In this document: piece by piece, positions 1 to 10,592 of the stretch
Numbering within the stretch: position 1 is the stretch's first letter
Layout of the letters: each line of letters opens with the position of its first letter
From: Ixodes scapularis
Lineage: Eukaryota > Arthropoda > Arachnida > Ixodida > Ixodidae
Assembly (NCBI RefSeq): GCF_016920785.2
Contig: NW_024610456.1
Span: 20,699-84,698, forward strand
Direction of reading: 5' to 3'
DNA length: 64,000 nucleotides
Notes under the pieces: model-generated
What the model was told of the DNA's origin: nothing
What the model saw: the letters and a program-made list of their open reading frames with translations, nothing else
Databases searched by the model: none
Translations under genes and position numbers: made by a program

Positions 1-95
1 TAGCCGAGATCGTGGTCACGGTGAACGAATAAAACGGCGCCAAACGTCTCTCGTCAGGCCGTGCTCTCTCCAATAATTCGCTTTCACCGAGGCAA
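1..95 (+). repeat. Reference monomer used for numbering
   Basis: This monomer matches the consensus and defines the numbering used elsewhere here. It has 28 C and 23 G (53.7% GC), 11 CpG, and no ATG on either strand. Landmarks are an AATAAA at 28-33, the palindrome GGCGCC at 36-41, a CGTC...CGTC direct repeat at 45-55, a pyrimidine run GCTCTCTCC at 63-71 and ATTCGCTTTCACCGAGG at 76-92. The commonest variants are G36 to C (giving CCGCGCC), A42 to G (GCCGAACG), T67 to G (CTCGCTCC) and A76 to T (AATATTTCG). These sites carry most of the information that distinguishes sub-arrays. The AATAAA is a constant word in each monomer; I see no evidence that it acts as a polyadenylation signal. Confidence 0.97.
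76..92 (+). other. CENP-B-box-like sequence (partial match, first instance)
   Basis: ATTCGCTTTCACCGAGG aligns without gaps to the mammalian CENP-B box core NTTCGNNNNANNCGGGN and matches 7 of its 9 fixed bases. TTCG and three of CGGG are present; the central A is C here, and the third base of CGGG is A. It recurs in nearly every monomer and overlaps the left arm of the inverted repeat. CENP-B-like proteins derive from pogo-type transposases, and box-like motifs have been proposed in several non-mammalian satellites. A 7/9 match can arise by chance in a 95-bp unit, so binding is not claimed. Confidence 0.35.
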
Positions 96-125
96 TAGCC
101 GAGATCGTGGTCACGGTGAACGAAT
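76..125. other. Conserved inverted repeat across each monomer junction (first instance)
   Basis: The left arm is ATTCG-CT-TTCACCG (76-89) and the right arm is CGGTGAA-CGAAT (114-125). They are perfectly complementary over 12 bp except for a 2-nt bulge (CT) on the left, with a 24-nt loop (90-113). The right arm overlaps a short odd palindrome, TCAC-G-GTGA (111-119). The arrangement recurs about once per monomer through the window. Such dyads can be protein-binding half-sites or form hairpins or cruciforms; which, if any, applies here is unknown. A few marker monomers break it: the 4-substitution variant near 22,707 and the 14-bp deletion near 61,094. Confidence 0.8.
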
Positions 126-3100
126 AAAAACGGCGCCGAACGTCTCTCGTCAGGCCCTGCTCTCTCCAATAATTCGCTTTCACCGAGGCCATAGCCGAGA
201 TCGTGGTCACGGTGAACGAATAAAACGGCGCCAAACGTCTCTCGTCAGGCCGTGCTCTCTCCAATAATTCGCTTTCACCGAGGCAATAGCCGAGATCGTG
301 GTCACGGTGAACGAATAAAACGGCGCCAAACGTCTCTCGTCAGGCCGTGCTCTCTCCAATAATTCGCTTTCACCGAGGCAATAGCCGAGATCGTGGTCAC
401 GGTGAACGAATAAAACGGCGCCAAACGTCTCTCGTCAGGCCCGTGCTCTCTCCAATAATTCGCTTTCACCGAGGCAATAGCCGAGATCGTGGTCACGGTG
501 AACGAATAAAACGGCGCCAAACGTCTCTCGTCAGGCCGTGCTCTCTCCAATAATTCGCTTTCACCGAGGCAATAGCCGAGATCGTGGTCACGGTGAACGA
601 ATAAAACGGCGCCGAACGTCTCTCGTCAGGCCGTGCTCTCTCCAATAATTCGCTTTCACCGAGGCAATAGCCGAGATCGTGGTCACGGTGAACGAATAAA
701 ACCGCGCCGAACGTCTCTCGTCAGGCCGTGCTCTCTCCAATAATTCGCTTTCACCGAGGCAATAGCCGAGATCGTGGTCACGGTGAACGAATAAAACGGC
801 GCCAAACGTCTCTCGTCAGGCCGTGCTCTCTCCAATAATTCGCTTTCAACCGAGGCAATAGCCGAGATCGTGGTCACGGTGAACGAATAAAACGGCGCCA
901 AACGTCTCTCGTCAGGCCGTGCTCTCTCCAATAATTCGCTTTCACCGAGGCAATAGCCGAGATCGTGGTCACGGTGAACGAATAAAACGGCGCCAAACGT
1001 CTCTCGTCAGGCCGTGCTCTCTCCAATAATTCGCTTTCACCGAGGCAATAGCCGAGATCGTGGTCACGGTGAACGAATAAAACGGCGCCAAACGTCTCTC
1101 GTCAGGCCGTGCTCTCTCCAATAATTCGCTTTCACCGAGGCAATAGCCGAGATCGTGGTCACGGTGAACGAATAAAACGGCGCCAAACGTCTCTCGTCAG
1201 GCCGTGCTCTCTCCAATAATTCGCTTTCACCGAGGCAATAGCCGAGATCGTGGTCACGGTGAACGAATAAAACGGCGCCAAACGTCTCTCGTCAGGCCGT
1301 GCTCTCTCCAATAATTCGCTTTCACCGAGGCAATAGCCGAGATCGTGGTCACGGTGAACGAATAAAACCGCGCCGAACGTCTCTCGTCAGGCCGTGCTCT
1401 CTCCAATAATTCGCTTTCACCGAGGCAATAGCCGAGATCGTGGTCACGGTGAACGAATAAAACGGCGCCAAACGTCTCTCGTCAGGCCGTGCTCTCTCCA
1501 ATAATTCGCTTTCACCGAGGCAATAGCCGAGATCGTGGTCACGGTGAACGAATAAAACGGCGCCAAACGTCTCTCGTCAGGCCGTGCTCTCTCCAATAAT
1601 TCGCTTTCACCGAGGCAATAGCCGAGATCGTGGTCACGGTGAACGAATAAAACGGCGCCAAACGTCTCTCGTCAGGCCGTGCTCTCTCCAATTATTCGCT
1701 TTCACCGAGGCAATAGCCGAGATCGTGGTCACGGTGAACGAATAAAACCGGCGCCAAACGTCTCTCGTCAGGCCGTGCTCTCTCCAATAATTCGCTTTCA
1801 CCCAGGCAATAGCCGAGATCGAGGTCACGGAGAACGAATAAAACCGCGCCGAACGTCTCTCGTCAGGCCGTGCTCTCTCCAATAATTCGCTTTCACCGAG
1901 GCAATAGCCGAGATCGTGGTCACGGTGAACGAATAAAACGGCGCCAAACGTGTCTCGTCAGGCCGTGCTCTCTCCAATAATTCGCTTTCACCGAGGCAAT
2001 AGCCGAGATCGTGGTCACGGTGAACGAATAAAACGGCGCCAAACGTCTCTCGTCAGGCCGTGCTCTCTCCAATAATTCGCTTTCACCGAGGCAATAGCCG
2101 AGATCGTGGTCACGGTGAACGAATAAAACGGCACCAAACGTCTCTCGTCAGGCCTTGCTCTCTCCAATAATTCGCTTTCACCGAGGCAATAGCCGAGATC
2201 GTGGTCACGGTGAACGAATAAAACGGCGCCAAACGTCTCTCGTCAGGCCGTGCTCTCTCCAATAATTCGCTTTCACCGAGGCAATAGCCGAGATCGTGGT
2301 CACGGTGAACGAATAAAACGGCGCCGAACATCTCTCGCCAGGCCGTGCTCTCTCCAATAATTCGCTTTCACCGAGGCAATAGCCGAGATCGTGGTCACGG
2401 TGAACGAATAAAACCGCGCCGAACGTCTCTCGTCAGGCCGTGCTCTCTCCAATAATTCGCTTTCACCGAGGCAATAGCCCAGATCGTGGTCACGGTGAAC
2501 GAATAAAACGGCGCCAAACGTCTCTCGTCAGGCCGTGCTCTCTCCAATAATTCGCTTTCACCGAGGCAATAGCCGAGATCGTGGTCACAATGAACGAATA
2601 AAACGGCGCCAAACGTCTCTCGTCAGGCCGTGCTCTCTCCAATAATTCGCTTTCACCGAGGCAATAGCCGAGATCGTGGTCACGGTGAACGAATAAAACG
2701 GCGCCAAACGTCTCTCGTCAGGCCGTGCTCTCTCCAATAATTCGCTTTCACCGAGGCAATAGCCGAGATCGTGGTCACGGTGAACGAATAAAACGGCGCC
2801 AAACGTCTCTCGTCAGGCCGTGCTCTCTCCAATAATTCGCTTTCACCGAGGCAATAGCCGAGATCGTGGTCACGGTGAACGAATAAAACGGCGCCAAACG
2901 TCTCGTCAGGCCGTGCTCTCTCCAATAATTCGCTTTCACCGAGGCAATAACCGAGATCGTGGTCACGGTGAACGAATAAAACGGCGCCAAACGTCTCTCG
3001 TCAGGCCGTGCTCTCTCCAATAATTCGCTTTCAACGAGGCAATAGCCGAGATCGTGGTCACGGTGAACGAATAAAACGGCGCCAAACGTCCTCTCGTCAG

Positions 3101-3789
3101 GCCGTGCTCTCTCCAATAATTCGCTTTCACCGAGGCAATAGCCGAGATCGTGGTCACGGTGGAACGAATAAAAACGGCGCCGAACGTCTCTCGTCAGGCC
3201 GTGCTCTCTCCAATATTTCGCTTTCACCGAGGCAATAGCCGAGATCGTGGTCACGGTGAACGAATAAAACGGCGCCAAACGTCTCTCGTCAGGCCGTGCT
3301 CTCTCCAATAATTCGCTTTCACCGAGGCAATAGCCGAGATCGTGGTCACGGTGAACGAATAAAACGGCGCCAAACGTCTCTCGTCGGGCCGTGCTCTCTC
3401 CAATAATTCGCTTTCACCGAGGCAATAGCCGAGATCGTGGTCACGGTGAACGAATAAAACGGCGCCAAACGTCTCTCGTCAGGCCGTGCTCTCTCCAATA
3501 ATTCGCTTTCACCGAGGCAATAGCCGAGATCGTGGTCACGGTGAACGAATAAAACGGCGCCGAACGTCTCTCGTCAGGCCGTGCTCTCTCCAATAATTCG
3601 CTTTCACCGAGGCAATAGCCGAGATCGTGGTCACGGTGAACGAATAAAACGGCGCCAAACGTCTCTCGTCAGGCCGTGCTCTCTCCAATAATTCGCTTTC
3701 ACCGAGGCAATAGCCGAGATCGTGGTCACGGTGAACGAATAAAACGGCGCCAAACGTCTCTCGTCAGGCCGTGCTCTCTCCAATAATTC

Positions 3790-4350
3790 GCTTTCACCGA
3801 GGCAATAGCCGAGATCGTGGTCACGGTGAACGAATAAAACGGCGCCAAACGTCTCTCGTCAGGCCGTGCTCTCTCCAATATTTCGCTTTCACCGAGGCAA
3901 TAGCCGAGATCGTGGTCACGGTGAACGAATAAAACGGCGCCAAACGTCTCTCGTCAGGCCGTGCTCTCTCCAATAATTCGCTTTCACCGAGGCAATAGCC
4001 GAGATCGTGGTCACGGTGAACGAATAAAACGGCGCCAAACGTCTCTCGTCAGGCCGTGCTCTCTCCAATATTTCGCTTTCACCGAGGCAATAGCCGAGAT
4101 CGTGGTCACGGTGAACGAATAAAACGGCGCCAAACGTCTCTCGTCAGGCCGTGCTCTCTCCAATAATTCGCTTTCACCGAGGCAATAGCCGAGATCGTGG
4201 TCACGGTGAACGAATAAAACGGCGCCAAACGTCTCTCGTCAGGCCGTGCTCTCTCCAATATTTCGCTTTCACCGAGGCAATAGCCGAGATCGTGGTCACG
4301 GTGAACGAATAAAACGGCGCCAAACGTCTCTCGTCAGGCCGTGCTCTCTC
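3790..4350. repeat. Short dimeric (190-bp) higher-order patch
   Basis: The A76-to-T variant AATATTTCG occurs at 3,879, 4,069 and 4,259, exactly 190 bp apart, with the ordinary AATAATTCG monomer between them. This makes three consecutive dimers. The same variant then appears at 4,544 (3 monomers on) and 5,209 (7 monomers on), so the dimeric order decays quickly. Confidence 0.8.
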
Positions 4351-7079
4351 CAATAATTCGCTTTCACCGAGGCAATAGCCGAGATCGTGGTCACGGTGAA
4401 CGAATAAAACGGCGCCAAACGTCTCTCGTCAGGCCGTGCTCTCTCCAATAATTCGCTTTCACCGAGGCAATAGCCGAGATCGTGGTCACGGTGAACGAAT
4501 AAAACGGCGCCGAACGTCTCTCGTCAGGCCGTGCTCTCTCCAATATTTCGCTTTCACCGAGGCAATAGCCGAGATCGTGGTCACGGTGAACGAATAAAAC
4601 GGCGCCAAACGTCTCTCGTCAGGCCGTGCTCTCTCCAATAATTCGCTTTCACCGAGGCAATAGCCGAGATCGTGGTCACGGTGAACGAATAAAACGGCGC
4701 CAAACGTCTCTCGTCAGGCCGTGCTCTCTCCAATAATTCGCTTTCACCGAGGCAATAGCCGAGATCGTGGTCACGGTGAACGAATAAAACGGCGCCAAAC
4801 GTCTCTCGTCAGGCCGTGCTCTCTCCAATAATTCGCTTTCACCGAGGCAATAGCCGAGATCGTGGTCACGGTGAACGAATAAAACGGCGCCAAACGTCTC
4901 TCGTCAGGCCGTGCTCTCTCCAATAATTCGCTTTCACCGAGGCAATAGCTGAGATCGTGGTCACGGTGAACGAATAAAACCGCGCCGAACGTCTCTCGTC
5001 AGGCCGTGCTCTCTCCAATAATTCGCTTTCACCGAGGCAATAGCCGAGATCGTGGTCACGGTGAACGAATAAAATGGCGCCAAACGTCTCTCGTCAGGCC
5101 GTGCTCTCTCCAATAATTCGCTTTCACCGAGGCAATAGCCGAGATCGTGGTCACGGTGAACGAATAAAACGGCGCCAAACGTCTCTCGTCAGGCCGTGCT
5201 CTCTCCAATATTTCGCTTTCACCGAGGCAATAGCCGAGATCGTGGTCACGGTGAACGAATAAAACGGCGCCAAACGTCTCTCGTCAGGCTGTGCTCTCTC
5301 CAAAAATTCGCTTTCACCGAGGCAATAGCCGAGATCGTGGTCACGGTGAACGAATAAAACGGCGCCAAACGTCTCTCGTCAGGCCGTGCTCTCTCCAATA
5401 ATTCGCTTTCACCGTGGCAATAGCCGAGATCGTGGTCACGGTGAACAAATAAAACGGCGCCAAACGTCTCTCGTCAGGTCGTGCTCTCTCCAATAATTCG
5501 CTTTCACCGAGGCAATAGCCGAGATCGTGGTCACGGTGAACGAATAAAACGGCGCCAAACGTCTCTCGTCAGGCCGTGCTCTCTCCAATAATTCGCTTTC
5601 ACCGAGGCAATAGCCGAGATCGTGGTCACGGTGAACGAATAAAACGGCGCCGAACGTCTCTCGTCAGGCCGTGCTCTCTCCAATAATTCGCTTTCACCGA
5701 GGCAATAGCCGAGATCGTGGTCACGGTGAACGAATAAAACGGCGCCAAAGGTCTCTCGTCAGGCTGTGCTCTCTCCAATAATTCGCTTTCACCGAGGCAA
5801 TAGCCGAGATCGTGGTCACGGTGAACGAATAAAACGGCGCCGAACGTCTCTCGTCAGGCCGTGCTCTCTCCAATAATTCGCTTTCACCGAGGCAATAGCC
5901 GAGATCGTGGTCACGGTGAACGAATAAAACGGCGCCGAACGTCTCTCGTCAGGCCGTGCTCTCTCCAATAATTCGCTTTCACCGAGGCAATAGCCGAGAT
6001 CGTGGTCACGATGAACGAATAAAACGGCGCCGAACGTCTCTCGTCAGGCCGTGCTCTCTCCAATAATTCGCTTTCACCGAGGCAATAGCCGAGATCGTGG
6101 TCACGGTGAACGAATAAAACGGCGCCGAACGTCTCTCGTCAGGCCGTGCTCTCTCCAATAATTCGCTTTCACCGAGGCAATAGCCGAGATCTTGGTCACG
6201 GTGAACGAATAAAACGGCGCCGAACGTCTCTCGTCAGGCCGTGCTCTCTCCAATAATTCGCTTTCACCGAGGCAATAGCCGAGATCGTGGTCACGGTGAA
6301 CGAATAAAACGGCGCCAAACGTCTCTCGTCAGGCCGTGCTCTCTCCAATAATTCGCTTTCACCGAGGCAATAGCCGAGATCGTGGTCACGGTGAACGAAT
6401 AAAACGGCGCCAAACGTCTCTCGTCAGGCCGTGCTCTCTCCAATAATTCGCTTTCACCGAGGCAATAGCCGAGATCGTGGTCACGGTGAACGAATAAAAC
6501 GGCGCCGAACGTCTCTCGTCAGGCCGTGCTCTCTCCAATAATTCGCTTTCACCGAGGCAATAGCCGAGATCGTGGTCACGGTGAACGAATAAAACGGCGC
6601 CAAACGTCTCTCGTCAGGCCGTGCTCTCTCCAAAAATTCGCTTTCACCGAGGCAATAGCCGAGATCGTGGTCACGGTGAACGAATAAAACGGCGCCGAAC
6701 GTCTCTTGTCAGGCCGTGCTCTCTCCAATAATTCGCTTTCACCGAGGCAATAGCCGAGATCGTGGTCACGGTGAACGAATAAAACGGCGCCGAACGTCTC
6801 TCGTCAGGCCGTGCTCTCTCCAATAATTCGCTTTCACCGAGGCAATAGCCGAGATCGTGGTCACGGTGAACGAATAAAACGGCGCCGAACGTCTCTCGTC
6901 AGGCCGTGCTCTCTCCAATAATTCGCTTTCACCGAGGCAATAGCCGAGATCGTGGTCACGGTGAACAAATAAAACGGCGCCGAACGTCTCTCGTCAGGCC
7001 GTGCTCTCTCCAATAATTCGCTTTCACCGAGGCAATAGCCGAGATCGTGGTCACGGTGACCGAATAAAACGGCGCCAAA

Positions 7080-9540
7080 CGTCTCTCGTCAGGCCGTGCT
7101 CTCTCCAATAATTCGCTTTCACCGAGGCAATAGCCGAGATCGTGGTCACGGTGAACGAATAAAACGGCGCCGAACGTCTCTCGTCAGGCCGTGCTCTCTC
7201 CAATAATTCGCTTTCACCGAGGCAATAGCCGAGATCGTGGTCACGGTGAACGAATAAAACGGCGCCGAACGTCTCTCGTCAGGCCGTGCTCTCTCCAATA
7301 ATTCGCTTTCACCGAGGCAATAGCCGAGATCGTGGTCACGGTGAACGAATAAAACGGCGCCGAACGTCTCTCGTCAGGCCGTGCTCTCTCCAATAATTCG
7401 CATTCACCGAGGCAATAGCCGAGATCGTGGTCACGGTGAACGAATAAAACGCCGCCAAACGTCTCTCGTCAGGCCGTGCTCTCTCCAATAATTCGCTTTC
7501 ACCGAGGCAATAGCCGAGATCGTGGTCACGGTGAACGAATAAAACCGCGCCGAACGTCTCTCGTCAGGCCGTGCTCTCTCCAATAATTCGCTTTCACCGA
7601 GGCAATAGCCGAGATCGTGGTCACGGTGAACGAATAAAACCGCGCCAAACGTCTCTCGTCAGGCCGTGCTCTCTCCAATAATTCGCTTTCACCGAGGCAA
7701 TAGCCGAGATCGTGGTCACGGTGAACGAATAAAACCGCGCCGAACGTCTCTCGTCAGGCCGTGCTCTCTCCGATAATTCGCTTTCACCGAGGCAATAGCC
7801 GAGATCGTGGTCACGGTGAACGAATGAACGGCGCCGAACGTCTCTCGTCAGGCCGTGCTCTCTCCAATAATTCGCTTTCACCGAGGCAATAGCCGAGATC
7901 GTGGTCACGGTGAACGAATAAAACGGCGCCAAACGTCTCTCGTCAGGCCGTGCTCTCTCCAATAATTCGCTTTCACCGAGGCAATAGCCGAGATCGTGGT
8001 CACGGTGAACGAATAAAACGGCGCCAAACGTCTCGCGTCAGGCCGTGCTCTCTCCAATAATTCGCTTTCACCGAGGCAATAGCCGAGATCGTGGTCACGG
8101 TGAACGAATAAAACGGCGCCGAACGTCTCTCGTCAGGCCGTGCTCTCTCCAATAATTCGCTTTCACCGAGGCAATAGCCGAGATCGTGGTCACGGTGAAC
8201 GAATAAAACGGCGCCAAACGTCTCTCGTCAGGCCGTGCTCTCTCCAATAATTCGCTTTCACCGAGGCAATAGCCGAGATCGTGGTCACGGTAAACGAATA
8301 AAACGGCGCCAAACGTCTCTCGTCAGGCCGTGCTCTCTCCAATAATTCGCTTTCACCGAGGCAATAGCCGAGATCTTGGTCACGGTGAACGAATAAAACG
8401 CCGCCGAACGTCTCTCGTCAGGCCGTGCTCTCTCCAATAATTCGCTTTCACCGAGGCAATAGCCGAGATCGTGGTCACGGTGAACGAATAAAACGGCGCC
8501 AAACGTCTCTCGTCAGGCCGTGCTCTCTCCAATAATTCGCTTTCACCGAGGCAATAGCCGAGATCGTGGTCACGGTGAACGAATAAAACGGCGCCAAACG
8601 TCTCTCGTCAGGCCGTGCTCTCTCCAATAATTCGCTTTCACCGAGGCAATAGCCGAGATCGTGGTCACGGTGAACGAATAAAACGGCGCCGAACGTCTCT
8701 CGTCAGGCCGTGCTCTCTCCAATAATTCGCTTTCACCGAGGCAATAGCCGAGATCGTGGTCACGGTGAACGAATAAAACGGCGCCAAACGTCTCTCGTCA
8801 GGCCGTGCTCTCTCCAATAATTCGCTTTCACCGAGGCAATAGCCGAGATCGTGGTCACGGTGAACGAATAAAACGGCGCCGAACGTCTCTCGTCAGGCCG
8901 TGCTCTCTCCAATAATTCGCTTTCACCGAGGCAATAGCCGAGATCGTGGTCACGGTGAACGAATAAAACGGCGCCGAACGTCTCTCGTCAGGCCGTGCTC
9001 TCTCCAATAATTCGCTTTCACCGAGGCAATAGCCGAGATCGTGGTCACGGTGAACGAATAAAACGGCGCCGAACGTCTCTCGTCAGGCCGTGCTCTCTCC
9101 AATAATTCGCTTTCACCGAGGCAATAGCCGAGATCGTGGTCACGGTGAACAAATAAAACGGCGCCGAACGTCTCTCGTCAGGCCGTGCTCTCTCCAATAA
9201 TTCGCTTTCACCGAGGCAATAGCCGAGATCGTGGTCACGGTGAACGAATAAAACGGCGCCGAACGTCTCTCGTCAGGCCGTGCTCTCTCCAATAATTCGC
9301 TTTCACCGAGGCAATAGCCGAGATCGTGGTCACGGTGAACGAATAAAACCGCGCCAAACGTCTCTCGTCAGGCCGTGCTCTCTCCAATAATTCGCTTTCA
9401 CCGAGGCAATAGCCGAGATCGTGGTCACGGTGAAAAATAAAACGGCGCCAAACGTCTCTCGTCAGGCCGTGCTCTCTCCAATAATTCGCTTTCACCGAGG
9501 CAATAGCCGAGATCGTGGTCACGGTGAACGAATAAAACCG
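7080..9540. repeat. Macro-repeat copy 1 (37-monomer spacing, 3,513 bp)
   Basis: This segment recurs 3,513 bp downstream with the same private mutations in the same order: TCGCATT at 7,398, CTCCGATAAT near 7,770, CGAATGAACGG near 7,821, TCTCGCGTC near 8,031, GGTAAACG near 8,290, ATCTTGG near 8,374, GAACAAAT near 9,149 and GTGAAAAATAAA near 9,431. The 37 x 95 = 3,515 bp spacing is short by 2 bp because of two 1-bp deletions. The left limit is set by the mismatch at 7,071 and the right by the private ATATATCG monomer near 9,576. Confidence 0.9.
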
Positions 9541-10592
9541 CGCCAAACGTCTCTCGTCATGCCGTGCTCTCTCCAATATATCGCTTTCACCGAGGCAATA
9601 GCCGAGATCGTGGTCACGGTGAACGAATAAAACGGCGCCAAACGTCTCTCGTCAGGCCGTGCTCTCTCCAATAATTCGCTTTCACCGAGGCAATAGCCGA
9701 GATCGTGGTCACGGTGAACGAATAAAACGGCGCCGAACGTCTCTCGTCAGGCCGTGCTCTCTCCAATAATTCGCTTTCACCGAGGCAATAGCCGAGATCG
9801 TGGTCACGGTGAACGAATAAAACGGCGCCGAACGTCTCTCGTCAGGCCGTGCTCTCTCCAATAATTCGCTTTCACCGAGGCAATAGCCGAGATCGTGGTC
9901 ACGGTGAACGAATAAAACGGCGCCAAACGTCTCTCGTCAGGCCGTGCTCTCTCCAATAATTTGCTTTCACCGAGGCAATAGCCGAGATCGTGGTCACGGT
10001 GAACGAATAAAACGGCGCCAAACGTCTCTCGTCAGGCCGTGCTCTCTCCAATAATTCGCTTTCACCGAGGCAATAGCCGAGATCGTGGTCACGGTGAACG
10101 AATAAAACCGCGCCGAACGTCTCTCGTCAGGCCGTGCTCTCTCCAATAATTCGCTTTCACCGAGGCAATAGCCGAGATCGTGGTCACGGTGAACGAATAA
10201 AACCGCGCCGAACGTCTCTCGTCAGGCCGTGCTCTCTCCAATAATTCGCTTTCACCGAGGCAATAGCCGAGATCGTGGTCACGGTGAACGAATAAAACCG
10301 CGCCAAACGTCTCTCGTCAGGCCGTGCTCTCTCAAATAATTCGCTTTCACCGAGGCAATAGCCGAGATCGTGGTCACGGTGAACGAATAAAACCGCGCCA
10401 AACGTCTCTCGTCAGGCCGTGCTCTCTCCAATAATTCGCTTTCACCGAGGCAATAGCCGAGATCGTGGTCACGGTGAACGAATAAAACCGCGCCGAACGT
10501 CTCTCGTCAGGCCGTGCTCTCTCCAATAATTCGCTTTCACCGAGGCAATAGCCAAGATCGTGGTCACGGTGAACGAATAAAACCGCGCCAAA
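9541..10592. repeat. Satellite spacer between the two 3.5-kb macro-repeat copies
   Basis: About 11 monomers that do not repeat at the 3,513-bp spacing. From about 10,110 to 10,580 nearly every monomer has the CCGCGCC form, with A42 and G42 mixed, unlike the GGCGCC-rich flanks. No other element is visible. Confidence 0.75.

Larger units (their letters stand above)
1..7079. repeat. Satellite zone with mainly the GGCGCCA form
   Basis: About 74 monomers. To about 5.6 kb most monomers carry G36 and A42 (GGCGCCA), with scattered CCGCGCC copies; from about 5.6 kb the G42 form becomes common. One-base insertions or small deletions cluster at 120-850 and 2,900-3,180 (an extra A after AATAAA, CCTCTCG for CTCTCG, a 2-bp loss in CTCTCTCG). 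These reset the reading frame and create the longest spurious ORFs. Apart from the dimer patch at 3.8-4.35 kb I see no large duplicated block here and nothing other than satellite. Confidence 0.85.

Noticed and set aside
28..33. AATAAA polyadenylation signal in each monomer
   Set aside because: A six-base word fixed in a repeat is expected to recur; no transcript, GU-rich downstream element or gene context supports a function.
36..41. GGCGCC palindrome as a regulatory operator
   Set aside because: It is a six-base palindrome, lost in the abundant CCGCGCC variant without other change; useful as a diagnostic restriction site but not evidence of regulation.
40..150. Hammerhead-ribozyme-like core on the minus strand (CTGACGA box, a GAAA about 60 nt on, and short complementary arms CCGTG/CACGG)
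   Set aside because: CTGACGA fits the CUGANGA box, but the segment between it and GAAA does not form an adjacent stem II, and the stem III halves are in the wrong order within one monomer. An Infernal search with the hammerhead models on dimers of the monomer would settle it; a significant hit would overturn this rejection.
2775..3308. Longest open reading frame (177 aa, minus strand) and the many similar 62-146 aa ORFs on both strands
   Set aside because: They are translations of the 95-bp repeat. The consensus has no ATG on either strand (starts are GTG or TTG), most minus-strand ORFs end at the same recurring TGA, and the longer ones exist only where 1-2 bp indels shift frame. No frame is preserved between copies, so selection on a protein is not supported.
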